A stretch of 64,000 nt of DNA from Roseovarius sp. S88. Its GTDB lineage: Bacteria > Pseudomonadota > Alphaproteobacteria > Rhodobacterales > Rhodobacteraceae. The stretch spans positions 599,501 through 663,500 of the forward strand of contig NZ_CP146069.1 in NCBI RefSeq assembly GCF_037023735.1, in the 5' to 3' direction. Made by a program: the position numbers and the translations under genes. Positions within the stretch are counted from its first letter, which is position 1, and every line of letters begins with the position of its first letter. Below, one piece after another: positions 44,300 to 53,153 of this stretch. The notes below the pieces were generated by a model. The model was not told the DNA's origin. It did no database searches and saw only the letters and a list, made by a program, of their open reading frames with translations.

Positions 44300-45141
44300 T
44301 GCAAGGTCCGCAAATCGGATTTCTGCCCGATGGGCGTCGGATGCACCTGCATCACGGTCCCATCGACATGATTGTCGATGTCAAAGGTCCAGGTCGCGCC
44401 ATGGCACTGAGACGCGCCGCCTCGCGGTTCGAAACCCTGCTGGATGAGCTGGTCCGCGACCTACCCCGCCTGCGCCAGCCAAGCGGGGACACGCCCGCAA
44501 CAGCTCCTGCGCTCCATATGGTGGCTGCCACAGCGCCCTTTGTCCCGACATTCATCACCCCGATGGCCGCTGTCGCAGGGGCAGGGGCCGACACAATTCT
44601 AGAAGCGATTTGCAATGGCGAAGGCGTCACCAAAGCCTATGTGAACAATGGCGGCGACATCGCCTTTCACCTCACGGGCAAGCAAACTGTCACTGCCGCC
44701 GTGGCCACCCATCCCGCCGCCACAGTCACCGTCGCGGCAGATGACGCGACACGCGGCATCGCCACCTCCGGCTGGCGCGGGCGCAGTCACTCGCTTGGTA
44801 TCGCCGATAGCGTCACCGTTCTGGCCTGCAATGCGGCCGTGGCCGACGCAGCGGCAACGCTCATCGCCAACAATGTGGACCTGCCAGACCACGTCGCCAT
44901 CACGCGCATACCCGCCACCGATCATCACCCCGACAGTGATCTTGGCACGCGCCTAGTCACAACCGCCGTCAGGCCACTTGACCCAAGCGACATCGCCACG
45001 GCCCTCGCTGCCGGAGCGGCCTATGCACACACCCTTTGCAATCGCGGCCTTATTCACGCGGCCTACATCTCCCTGCAAGGCGCAACACGCGTTGTGGGTC
45101 ATCTCTCTTTGAGCCAACAGAAAGTTCCCGAACATGCCTGA
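44299..45141 (+). CDS. UPF0280 family protein
   Basis: A 280-residue protein of UPF0280 (COG2122), which is related in fold to ApbE-like flavin transferases. Supporting segments are MVAATAPFVPTFITPMAAVAG, then GAGADTILEAI, then AYVNNGGDIAFHLTG (an NNGGD-type motif as in ApbE-like proteins). The first codons are ATG ATG at 44296 and 44299; both are possible, and the earlier one overlaps the preceding TGA (44297-44299). Role not established; regular presence near 6-hydroxynicotinate reductase-like and AA_synth genes suggests a shared pathway (recalled, not checked). Confidence 0.83.
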   Translation: MQGPQIGFLPDGRRMHLHHGPIDMIVDVKGPGRAMALRRAASRFETLLDELVRDLPRLRQPSGDTPATAPALHMVAATAPFVPTFITPMAAVAGAGADTILEAICNGEGVTKAYVNNGGDIAFHLTGKQTVTAAVATHPAATVTVAADDATRGIATSGWRGRSHSLGIADSVTVLACNAAVADAAATLIANNVDLPDHVAITRIPATDHHPDSDLGTRLVTTAVRPLDPSDIATALAAGAAYAHTLCNRGLIHAAYISLQGATRVVGHLSLSQQKVPEHA

Positions 45142-45715
45142 CTTCACCCTGCGCAAAACGGCGCTTTTCGTCGAAGACATCCACCACGATGGCGGACCAG
45201 TGGCCGACAAACCCCGCCGTCGCGCCGCGCTTGCCGCCTTGGTGAAAAACCCGTTTGCAGGCACCTATGTGGACGACCTGCAATCCGCTATGGATGATCT
45301 CAAACCCCTCGGCCTGATGATGACCGACCAGCTCATCGACGCCATGGGTGGGCTGGAGGACATCGATGGCTATGGCAAAGCCGCTATGGCCGGTGAGGCC
45401 GGAGAACTGGAGCACACAGCCCTCTGGCACGTACCCGGCGGCTATGCGATGCGCGCCCGTCTGGGAGAGGCCAAAGCCATTGTGCCCTCGTCCATGAAAC
45501 AAGGTGGTCCAGGCACGCGCATCGACGTGCCCTTGGGCCATATCAACGCGGCCTATGTGCGCAGTCACTTTGACGGTATGGAAGTGGGCCTGCCCGATGG
45601 CCCCCGTTCCGATGAACTGCTCTTTATCCTCGCCATGAGCCGCGGCGGGCGCATCCATGACCGGATGGGTGGCCTGACCGTGGAGGAAGTCCAAGGCGAG
45701 GACGGTTTGCGGTAG
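45134..45715 (+). CDS. AA_synth (DUF1185) family protein
   Basis: A 193-residue protein of the amino acid synthesis family (PF06684, formerly DUF1185). RKTALFVEDIHHDGG at the start, GKAAMAGEAGELEHTALWHVPGG in the middle and SMKQGGPGTRIDVPLGH are the conserved blocks. The family has structures but no clearly proven reaction. It overlaps the UPF0280 gene by eight bases and is the last gene of the molybdenum hydroxylase cluster. It is probably a hydrolase- or lyase-like enzyme of the same route, but this is inference from position. Confidence 0.85.
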   Translation: MPDFTLRKTALFVEDIHHDGGPVADKPRRRAALAALVKNPFAGTYVDDLQSAMDDLKPLGLMMTDQLIDAMGGLEDIDGYGKAAMAGEAGELEHTALWHVPGGYAMRARLGEAKAIVPSSMKQGGPGTRIDVPLGHINAAYVRSHFDGMEVGLPDGPRSDELLFILAMSRGGRIHDRMGGLTVEEVQGEDGLR

Positions 45716-45799
45716 CGAAGTGTCACGTCATGGGCTGACCTTTGTCGCAGAACCCTCTATAGGCTCCTTGAACATGGCCAAGAACCGGAACACGCCTTT

Positions 45800-47584
45800 A
45801 TGAGCGAGCCCAAACCCACCAAGCGCCAGCCGCTCTATTCAGACGCGGACAAGGACAACTTGCGCTGGTTCTGGCGAAATTACCTGCGCAAACACTCAGG
45901 CAAACTCCTGATTGTTCTGGGGCTTATCCTCGTTCAGGGGCTTGTCTATCAACAATTCCTCGCCATGACCGAAAGCGGCCTTCGCGTGATCTTTGAGGCT
46001 GGTGCCATGCGCGACCTGATCATGGTCTGCATCGTTGTGTTCCTGCTCTTCACCGTGCGCGGCATCGTTTCGTTCCTGGCCCCGATGATCACCGTAAAAA
46101 TCTCGAACCAGGCGATTTTTGAGATGCGCCGCGATCTGATCGGACACTTGATGTCCCTAGATCTTGCCTATTTTGAGCGCACCAAGTCCGGCGAAATCAT
46201 CCAGAAACTCGTCACCCAAACCCAGCAGATCGGCGTCTTTGTCGGCCTCGGTGTCGCCAACGCCATTCGCGATGCCGTCACGGTGATCGTCGTTTCGGGC
46301 TATCTGATCTGGAAAAACCCCATCCTCTTTGCCTCGGCAGTCGTTGTTCTGCCCTTCATCATCGTGGTGATGAATTTCGTCTCTGACCGCGTCAAGAAAG
46401 GCCAGGCCGAAGCGGAACAGGCCCTTGGCAATTACATGAATGGGATTGAGGAGACGGTGAACGGGATGCGCACCGTCAAAATTTCCAGCCAGGAAGAAGT
46501 TGAGAAAGAGCGCCTGTTCACGGGCACGAAGTCCCTGCGCCACCTGATGAACCGCGTGCAGATCACCCAGGCACTTGTCCTGCCCTCCATCGACCTCAGC
46601 TCTGCCTTTGTCTATGTGCTGGTGATCGGCGGAGGCGGCTACATGGTGCTGAGCCCCAATTTCGATGTCGATGGGGCCGCCATCATCACCTTCCTCTTGG
46701 GCATGGTCATGGTCTTTGATCCCGCCCGCCTTCTGGCGCAGTTCTTTGGCGCGCTGCAATCAAACCTCGTGCTGCTGGACCGTGTGCGCGCCCTCTATGC
46801 GGAAACGCCCAGCATCAATGACTCGCCCGAAGCCAAAGCCGAATTTGACACCAAAGGCGACATCACCCTGAGGAACATCACCTTTTCCTACGACCCCGAA
46901 CAGCCGCTTTTCGACGGGCTGAACATGTCCTTCAAGGGCGGGCATGTCTCTGCCATCGTGGGGGCGACCGGGTCGGGCAAAACCACCATCCTGTCGCTGC
47001 TGTCCCGCCTTTATGACGTGCAATCCGGCGAAATCACCTTTGGCGACACACCGGTGCGCGATCTGCAGGTCGCCCGCCTACGTGGCGCGTTTTCGGTGGT
47101 CGCGCAAGACATCGTGATCTTCAACGCCTCGATCTGGGACAACATTCGCTATGTGAATCCCGACGCCACGGATGAGGATATCTGGCAGGCCGCCGAGAAT
47201 GCCGAGATTGCCGATCTTGTCCGTCGCCGCGGCGATACGCCTGTCGGCCCCAAGGGCGCTCAACTGTCAGGCGGTCAAAAGCAACGTATCGCCATCGCCC
47301 GCGCCTTCCTGCGTGATGCGCCGATCCTGCTCTTGGATGAGGCCACGTCCGCCCTGGATCAGGCAACTGAGGAACGCATCAAGAAAGCGCTCGACCGCCT
47401 GACCAAGGACAAAACCACCATCGTCGTGGCCCATAGGCTAAGTTCCATCGCTCATGCGGACAGCATTTTTGTGCTCGAAAGCGGCCAGCTTGTGGAACAA
47501 GGCAAGCACGAGGACTTGCTCGCACAAAAGGGCCTCTACGCACAACTCTATCAAGCCCAGAAAAAGGGCTATGACGAAAAGTAG
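45800..47584 (+). CDS. ABC exporter, fused permease-ATPase (MsbA-like)
   Basis: A 594-residue half-transporter: an N-terminal six-span ABC_membrane domain (about 1-320) and a C-terminal ATPase with Walker A GATGSGKTT, signature LSGGQKQR, Walker B ILLLDEATSALD and H-loop VAHRLSS. The order permease-ATPase and the length match MsbA/lipid or multidrug exporters. It functions as a homodimer or heterodimer in the inner membrane. An 84-base gap separates it from the AA_synth gene, so it may be on its own transcript. Substrate not deducible. Confidence 0.92.
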   Translation: MSEPKPTKRQPLYSDADKDNLRWFWRNYLRKHSGKLLIVLGLILVQGLVYQQFLAMTESGLRVIFEAGAMRDLIMVCIVVFLLFTVRGIVSFLAPMITVKISNQAIFEMRRDLIGHLMSLDLAYFERTKSGEIIQKLVTQTQQIGVFVGLGVANAIRDAVTVIVVSGYLIWKNPILFASAVVVLPFIIVVMNFVSDRVKKGQAEAEQALGNYMNGIEETVNGMRTVKISSQEEVEKERLFTGTKSLRHLMNRVQITQALVLPSIDLSSAFVYVLVIGGGGYMVLSPNFDVDGAAIITFLLGMVMVFDPARLLAQFFGALQSNLVLLDRVRALYAETPSINDSPEAKAEFDTKGDITLRNITFSYDPEQPLFDGLNMSFKGGHVSAIVGATGSGKTTILSLLSRLYDVQSGEITFGDTPVRDLQVARLRGAFSVVAQDIVIFNASIWDNIRYVNPDATDEDIWQAAENAEIADLVRRRGDTPVGPKGAQLSGGQKQRIAIARAFLRDAPILLLDEATSALDQATEERIKKALDRLTKDKTTIVVAHRLSSIAHADSIFVLESGQLVEQGKHEDLLAQKGLYAQLYQAQKKGYDEK

Positions 47585-47589
47585 CCGGT

Positions 47590-49695
47590 TCAGTCGAAAC
47601 TGCCGAACGGAATGTAGCGTACGGATGTTCCCTGCGTGATCTTCGCCGCGCCATCTGGCAATTCGACCAAACCATCGGCCCAGCTTAACCCACTGATGCG
47701 CCCCGACCCTTCGGATTTGAACACCTCGACCTGACCGTCCCGGACCCGCGCGCGCAGATACTCGCGCCGCCCCGGCTTCTTGGTTTTCTCAAACGCCGCT
47801 GGCAGGTCAAACCCCTGCGGATCTTCCCACGTTTGCCCCGCCAGAACCCGCATCGCCGGGCGCGCAAAGATCAACGTGCAGACAAGTGCTGCCACCGGAT
47901 TGCCCGGCAGGCCAAAGACCGGCGTGCCGTCCCACATCCCCAGGGCCAGGGGCCGCCCGGGTTTCAGCGCAATCCGCCACTGCGCCATCGCCCCAGCCTC
48001 ATTAAGCAGGGCCGACACGTGGTCTTCATCCCCCGCTGACGCTCCGCCGGAGGTCAGGATCACATCTGCCTCACGCGCCGCTTGGTCCAACGCGGTGCTC
48101 AAGGCATCGCGATCATCCGCAACGCGTCCAAGATCAATTGTCTGATACCCAAACTGCTTTGCCAGCCCCAAAAGCATGGGCCTGTTGGCATCATAAATCT
48201 GACCATCTCTGGCCGCCTCGCCGGGGTCCACAAGCTCATCCCCGGTGGAAATCACCGCCACCTTGAGCGGTTCATAGACCGACAGGTCTGCAATCCCCGT
48301 CGCCGAGGCCAGCGCCAAATCCGCTGGCGTCAGGCAGCGACCTTGCGACAGGATGACCGCACCAGCACGCACATCTTCCCCGGCGTTGCGCGTATTTGCG
48401 CCGCGCTTGATACCTTCTCTAAACGCAATTTCCCCGGTGCCCAGCGTGACGTCTTCTTCCAAAATCACTGTGTCCACACCATCGGGCAGTTCAGCCCCGG
48501 TCAGCACGCGAATGGCAAAACCCTCTGGCACGGACCCATCGAAAGGCACCCCTGCCGCCGAGCGTCCCTCGACAAGGGGCAGAACCTGATCCCCTTGGCC
48601 AAGGCAATCAAACGCAAACCCATACCCATCTACTGCGGTGTTAGCCTCAGGCGGGTTGGAGCGCCGGGCCACCACATCTTCGGCCAGCACCCGACCCAGC
48701 CCGTCCTGCAAGGGAACATGCCGCGTCCCGACAACCGGATGCAGGCGCTGACTCAACATCTCAAGAGCCTCGTCCACAGGAGTCCAGTCCACGCCCGCAG
48801 GCAGCGCAAAGCAATCATCTTTGAGCGGAGGCGGTTGCAAAACGCCTCGCGCCGCCGCAATCAACTTGTCCTCGTGACCCAGACCCATGATCCATCCTTC
48901 CTCAGGGGCATCCACATCCAGCATGGCGTCGAGATCGTCCGCTGACAAGCGTGACACCGCACGCGCCAGCAGGCGCACCTGCGCTGCATCACGAATGCCG
49001 CCTTTGGCTTCGGCCTCCTTGACCACCGAATTGATCAGACCGGGCCAAATCTCGATAAAGCTGATGGGACGATTGAGCGGCTCAAGGGGCCAGACGGCAA
49101 CCTGTCCGTCAAAGCGTCGCCGCAACCGATTGAGCACCGGCAGCCCGGTCAGCACCTGACCACCCACAGCCCCCGCACCGCCCACCTGCCAACAAGTAAA
49201 GGCCCCCTTGGCTAGAGCCTCGGCCCGCCGCCACTCCGTCATGCCGTGACCGTCGCGCGTGTCCTTGCGCGGCAAATGCACGATGTCGCGGTTGCGCAGC
49301 CCGTTGAACCAAAATGGCCCGACACCTGGAAACATCCTGTTAATCTGCCCCGCCACATCGAACCGATTATTGGCCTTGGGCGTGTCTTCAACATGCGCCT
49401 CCAGCCAATCCCAAACGGCAAAGACATCCACCTCGCCGGTCAGGGCTTCGGCGAACCCATTGGGATAGCCAAAGGGAAAATCAAATCCGATGCAAAGCCG
49501 GTCACCAGCTTTCAAAGCGTTCTCAATAAGCTCAGCAATCGCCTCTTCTGCTTCGGTCCGATTGCGCAAGTATCTCGGTGGCTCGCACACCCCATCGCGG
49601 GCACACCCCATCCAGATCGCGTCTTTCTTGGGCCGAGGTCCGGTGTCATTCCCACCAGACCAATCAACAATCGCAACGCGATCAAACCGTGTCAC
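47590..49695 (-). CDS. moeA: Molybdopterin molybdotransferase MoeA with N-terminal extension
   Basis: A 701-residue protein, far longer than ordinary MoeA (about 400). Residues about 305-701 are MoeA: PVVGTRHVPLQDGLGRVLAEDV, NTAVDGYGF (variant of the usual DNSAMDGYA), STGDEL, TSGGASAGDEDHV and VFGLPGNPVAA. This part inserts molybdate into molybdopterin. Residues 1-290 form a separate domain with VDWSGG (10-15) and GFDFPFG (70-76), suggestive of an RNase H-like/DUF429-type fold; its function is unknown. The gene is first to stop in the minus-strand set with mobB, mobA and fdhD, overlapping mobB by four bases. Confidence 0.87.
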   Translation of the reverse strand: MTRFDRVAIVDWSGGNDTGPRPKKDAIWMGCARDGVCEPPRYLRNRTEAEEAIAELIENALKAGDRLCIGFDFPFGYPNGFAEALTGEVDVFAVWDWLEAHVEDTPKANNRFDVAGQINRMFPGVGPFWFNGLRNRDIVHLPRKDTRDGHGMTEWRRAEALAKGAFTCWQVGGAGAVGGQVLTGLPVLNRLRRRFDGQVAVWPLEPLNRPISFIEIWPGLINSVVKEAEAKGGIRDAAQVRLLARAVSRLSADDLDAMLDVDAPEEGWIMGLGHEDKLIAAARGVLQPPPLKDDCFALPAGVDWTPVDEALEMLSQRLHPVVGTRHVPLQDGLGRVLAEDVVARRSNPPEANTAVDGYGFAFDCLGQGDQVLPLVEGRSAAGVPFDGSVPEGFAIRVLTGAELPDGVDTVILEEDVTLGTGEIAFREGIKRGANTRNAGEDVRAGAVILSQGRCLTPADLALASATGIADLSVYEPLKVAVISTGDELVDPGEAARDGQIYDANRPMLLGLAKQFGYQTIDLGRVADDRDALSTALDQAAREADVILTSGGASAGDEDHVSALLNEAGAMAQWRIALKPGRPLALGMWDGTPVFGLPGNPVAALVCTLIFARPAMRVLAGQTWEDPQGFDLPAAFEKTKKPGRREYLRARVRDGQVEVFKSEGSGRISGLSWADGLVELPDGAAKITQGTSVRYIPFGSFD

Positions 49696-50198
49696 GGCCC
49701 GCTCGCATCCAGACCCACATCGCGCAGAATGAAATCCGCAATGGCGCGTGTGTCATCCAGATCGAAAACCGGGCGATCCAGATCAAGGTCAACATCACTG
49801 GCCACCGCCCGAATGGTTGGGTCATCGGGCGCAATAAGCGGATTGCCCGGCTCTTGACGATGCGCTTCGACCTTGGGGTGAACGTCGCGCTTATACCCTT
49901 CGATCAGGATCAAATCGACCGGCGCGATCTTTGTTAGTAGAAACTCAAGCGTCGGCTCGTCCTCGTCCCGCAGTTCATGCATAAGCGCGAAGCGATTGCG
50001 CGAGGCCAGCAGCACCTCGGTCGCACCCGCCACGCGGTGGCGATGGCTGTCTTTGCCCTCATGGTCCACGTCAAAGGAATGATGCGCGTGCTTGACTGTC
50101 GACACCGAATAGCCCCGCCCGGTGATCTCGGCCACAAGCCGCTCCATCAATCCAGTTTTGCCCGCGTTCTTCCACCCCACAACGCCGTAAACCTTCAT
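49692..50198 (-). CDS. mobB: Molybdopterin-guanine dinucleotide biosynthesis protein B
   Basis: A 168-residue P-loop protein: Walker A GWKNAGKTG at 8-16, HAHHSFDVDHEGKDS (GTP/metal region) and LILIEGYK Walker B-like motif. MobB assists MobA in attaching GMP to molybdopterin. It overlaps mobA (50195-50198) and moeA, consistent with a single operon. Confidence 0.92.
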   Translation of the reverse strand: MKVYGVVGWKNAGKTGLMERLVAEITGRGYSVSTVKHAHHSFDVDHEGKDSHRHRVAGATEVLLASRNRFALMHELRDEDEPTLEFLLTKIAPVDLILIEGYKRDVHPKVEAHRQEPGNPLIAPDDPTIRAVASDVDLDLDRPVFDLDDTRAIADFILRDVGLDASGP

Positions 50199-50836
50199 AC
50201 CTGCTCCCCCAGCATTGCCTGCGCCCGCCTCAGATCCTCAGGCGTGTTCACATTGAAAAACGGATCGCCGCCGCCGGAAAACACCGCCTCACGGCCACCA
50301 TGCTTTTCGGTCCAGAGCACCACCTTGCGCAACCCGCCTTCAAGCGCGGCACGCAGGTCATCGCGTAACGCCACAGGCCACAGTCCAAAGGTCGGATGGC
50401 GAATGAGACCCGAGCGGCTCATGGATTTGGTCTCTGTCTCGCCGCGCGGCGTTGCCGCAAGCACCAAAGGGTGTTCCATGCCCTCGGACTCTGCCAGAAG
50501 TGTCTCAACCAGGTTTGTGGGAAAAAACGGCGTGTCTGCCGCGACGCTGACAACCGCATCTGCCCCCTGATCCGCCGCCCAGTCCAGCCCGGCCAGCACC
50601 CCCGCCAACGGCCCGGGGTATTCAGGAATGGAGTCCGGCACAACCGGGAGGTCAAAGCCATCAAACCGCGCAGGATCCCCATTGGCACTAAGCGCCAAGG
50701 CCCCGACCTGTGGCCGCAGCCGGTCCTTCACCTGATCCAGAAGCGTGCCCTCGCCCAGCGGCAAAAGACATTTGTCTCCGCCACCCATCCGCGTGGCCAG
50801 CCCGCCTGCCAAAATCACTCCAACCAGCTTTGGCAT
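50195..50836 (-). CDS. mobA: Molybdenum cofactor guanylyltransferase
   Basis: A 213-residue nucleotidyltransferase. GVILAGGLATRMGGGDKCLLPL at the N terminus is the nucleotide-binding loop of the MobA family; the later VSVAADTPFFP block is the metal-binding region. It links GMP to Mo-molybdopterin to make Mo-MGD, used by DMSO reductase/formate dehydrogenase-type enzymes. The ATG at 50836 overlaps the fdhD stop (TGATG). Confidence 0.92.
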   Translation of the reverse strand: MPKLVGVILAGGLATRMGGGDKCLLPLGEGTLLDQVKDRLRPQVGALALSANGDPARFDGFDLPVVPDSIPEYPGPLAGVLAGLDWAADQGADAVVSVAADTPFFPTNLVETLLAESEGMEHPLVLAATPRGETETKSMSRSGLIRHPTFGLWPVALRDDLRAALEGGLRKVVLWTEKHGGREAVFSGGGDPFFNVNTPEDLRRAQAMLGEQV

Positions 50837-51741
50837 CACGCGCCTGACGCCGCAGATTTCCGGCGATGCTTCTTATCCTCATCAGGCACGTCTGCAGGAT
50901 TCACATCCCGGTCCAGCCGTTCCTCTCCAGAAAGGCAAACAAACCGCTTACCCCGCATCCGCCCGATCAGCGTCAGCCCCACCTCGCGGGCAATCTCAAC
51001 ACCCCAGGCCGTGAACCCCGAGCGCGAGGCCAGCACGGGGATTCCCATCAGCGCTGTCTTGATCACCATCTCCGAGGTGAGCCGCCCGGTGGTGTAGAGT
51101 AGCTTGTCCTCTGCCCTCACACCCTCCGACAGCATCCAGCCGGCAATCTTGTCCACCGCATTATGCCGCCCCACATCCTCCATATAGACCAGCGGTCGCG
51201 CACCCTGACAGAGCACCGTGCCGTGAATCGCGCCCGCCTCAAGATAAAGCGACGGCGTGCGGTTGATCTTGGAGGCAAGCTGATAGAGGTCCGACGTTCG
51301 CACCGAAACCTCGGGCAGAACCATCCCCTCAAGCCCCTCCATCATATCGCCAAAGACCGTCCCCACCGCACAGCCACTGGTGCGCGTCTTTTTCTTCAGC
51401 TTTTCTTCATAGGTCGTCTGCCCATCCGTGCGCACCACGACGGTCTCAAGATCTTCGTCATAATCCACCCCTGTCACGGTCTCGCCATCCCTCAGCATGC
51501 CCTGATTGCGTAGAAACCCAAGCGCAAGGTAATCGGGGTAATCCCCAATCGTCATGGCGGTGACGATTTCCTGGCCATTGAGAAAAATGGTCAAAGGGCG
51601 TTCTTCCACCACGGAAATCTCAACCGACTGCCCCTCGTGATCATGCCCCATCACCGCACGCGTCAGCCGCACGGCCTTTGGATCCGGCGCAATGATATAG
51701 TCCGGCAACGCGTCTTCGACCGCCAAAAGGGTTCCTCCCAT
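50836..51741 (-). CDS. fdhD: Formate dehydrogenase accessory sulfurtransferase FdhD
   Basis: A 301-residue FdhD protein that transfers sulfur to the Mo cofactor for formate dehydrogenase. Conserved segments include EERPLTIFLNGQEIVTAMT, EDVGRHNAVDKI and YTTGRLTSEMV. The sulfur-relay loop reads TSGCAVG, with a single cysteine where E. coli has CxxC. The start at 51741 is chosen since the 20 extra residues to 51801 look non-native. It is the first gene of the fdhD-mobA-mobB-moeA operon. Confidence 0.9.
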   Translation of the reverse strand: MGGTLLAVEDALPDYIIAPDPKAVRLTRAVMGHDHEGQSVEISVVEERPLTIFLNGQEIVTAMTIGDYPDYLALGFLRNQGMLRDGETVTGVDYDEDLETVVVRTDGQTTYEEKLKKKTRTSGCAVGTVFGDMMEGLEGMVLPEVSVRTSDLYQLASKINRTPSLYLEAGAIHGTVLCQGARPLVYMEDVGRHNAVDKIAGWMLSEGVRAEDKLLYTTGRLTSEMVIKTALMGIPVLASRSGFTAWGVEIAREVGLTLIGRMRGKRFVCLSGEERLDRDVNPADVPDEDKKHRRKSAASGA

Positions 51742-51820
51742 ATTCCGAGCCGAAGCTCGCACAAAACGAAGGTAGTCTAAGGCTTTGGTCCGGCGACGCA
51801 ATGCACCAAATTTTGTGAGG

Positions 51821-52444
51821 TCAGTTCAGCGTCGCAGCCCGTGCGACAGCATGCGGGTTCCATTCGCGCAGCACCTTGGAATTGTCGTCGCTGTCATATT
51901 CGTGCAAGCGCTGCTCAGTGACACCAGGCACCTTGGCAAACTGATCGGCGAGCTTCACCGGGTAAAACGTCTGGCTGACCTGCCCGGGAAAGGCCTCAGC
52001 CAGAATTTCCGACGTGGCTCGCGCACAAAACGCACCGGGCACAGCCCCGTAACCTTGCGCCAGACGCATAACCTGCTCGGCTTTTTCAGGGCTGACATCA
52101 ATTTGCTGAATGCGCACATGCCACGTCTTGCGCGCATGAAACCGCGTATAAACATCCGCAACCTGCGGCGTGATCCCGAAAATCACGTCGTTCCGCTCTG
52201 GGATGGTCTCGTGCTTGAACGACCCGGCAGGGTCAAAGATGACCCGCTGAGAGCCGTTGATCATCAAAGATGTGTGCCCGCCATTGCCGTTGCGGTTGTT
52301 AATCATAGTAAACAGCGTCAGCCGTGTCGGACCGTCATGACGATATGCGGCTTTGGCAACGGCGTCATCTGGTGCCCAGACCGATGGCGCGGCGCATCCA
52401 ACCAGAAACAAAGCGGACGCGATCACAAGCGCCAGAGTGCGCAT
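51821..52444 (-). CDS. Lipoprotein, hypothetical
   Basis: A 207-residue protein with a lipobox (LFLVGC, Cys about residue 17), so it should be anchored to a membrane as a lipoprotein. After the anchor come GNGGHTSLMINGSQRVIFDPAG and a later YGAVPGAFCARATSEIL; the GGHTSLMI plus Cys pattern resembles a permuted papain-like/DUF4105-type fold, but this is tentative. ATG 52444 is used rather than GTG 52447. It stands alone on the minus strand between fdhD and the cytochrome oxidase subunit gene. Confidence 0.75.
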   Translation of the reverse strand: MRTLALVIASALFLVGCAAPSVWAPDDAVAKAAYRHDGPTRLTLFTMINNRNGNGGHTSLMINGSQRVIFDPAGSFKHETIPERNDVIFGITPQVADVYTRFHARKTWHVRIQQIDVSPEKAEQVMRLAQGYGAVPGAFCARATSEILAEAFPGQVSQTFYPVKLADQFAKVPGVTEQRLHEYDSDDNSKVLREWNPHAVARAATLN

Positions 52445-52475
52445 CACAATACACCTTATCGTTTTAGGAAAACGG

Positions 52476-52610
52476 TCAGCCGTTAATCATGGCAATGAAC
52501 AGCAACAGCGCAATGGAAATTCCCGCAACCCAGGCCGAGGCTTTGATAAACCCGTTAAAGGTCTTTTCCTGAACTTTGATGTCCATATCGCCGTGTTTGT
52601 GATCCGACAT
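52476..52610 (-). CDS. aa3-type cytochrome c oxidase subunit IV
   Basis: A 44-residue protein with an acidic, polar N terminus (MSDHKHGDMDIKVQEKTF) and one membrane span (ASAWVAGISIALLLFIAMI). This matches the tiny bacterial aa3 subunit IV family (COX4_pro_2), which sits beside the catalytic core of the oxidase without being essential. The start at 52610 is supported by GAGGGA at the right distance; the longer frame to 52679 is rejected. Core oxidase genes are not in the window. Confidence 0.88.
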   Translation of the reverse strand: MSDHKHGDMDIKVQEKTFNGFIKASAWVAGISIALLLFIAMING

Positions 52611-52698
52611 GATCCCGTCCCTCATGTGCAAAATAAAACTGTCGATCGCGTGGATACTGGATTTCCACACCACTGTCACGCCCCTGAACGCCGCAGCA

Positions 52699-53148
52699 TC
52701 AGCCTTTTTCGAGGTCCTCCGCCAGACGAAATCCGATGCGGTTGGCTTCTTTCTGTTCTTCCTGCTTGGGAAGGGCGCGCAGGAGCACGCTCAACTGGCT
52801 GACATGTTGAATCAATTGGGTTTTTGTTCCTGCCGGGTCGCTGCCATAGAAGGTCACGATATCCGGGTCAAAATACCCCATGCCCTCAATCCGCAGCACA
52901 CCGGCCTGACCGCCGGTGAAACCCATCGCAATCTCATGCTCATTGTCGAGCGTTTTCTCGAAATTCTGGATGTAGAGGATCAGCCGCTCATAGGCCCATT
53001 GCGCCGGGCTTTTTTGCTCCACGGGGCTCTTGGCAACGGCGTCGGGCACATCCGTGTGCGGCTTGCTTGGGTCCGTATGAACCTCATGACACCGCGGCAA
53101 AGCCGCAGCCTCGGCTGCTTCTGCGGATGTTTCGATTTTATCGTCCAT
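52699..53148 (-). CDS. DUF6173 family protein
   Basis: A 149-residue protein with a low-complexity Ala/Glu-rich N terminus and a conserved C-terminal domain (SPAQWAYERLILYIQNFEK, then MGFTGGQAGVLRIEGMGYFD and GTKTQLIQHVSQL), matching DUF6173. ATG 53148 is chosen because GAGGGG lies about eight bases upstream; a GTG at 53157 overlaps the stop of the MBL gene and is less likely. Cytoplasmic, function unknown; it follows the MBL-fold gene directly on the minus strand. Confidence 0.82.
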   Translation of the reverse strand: MDDKIETSAEAAEAAALPRCHEVHTDPSKPHTDVPDAVAKSPVEQKSPAQWAYERLILYIQNFEKTLDNEHEIAMGFTGGQAGVLRIEGMGYFDPDIVTFYGSDPAGTKTQLIQHVSQLSVLLRALPKQEEQKEANRIGFRLAEDLEKG

Positions 53149-53153
53149 AATGC

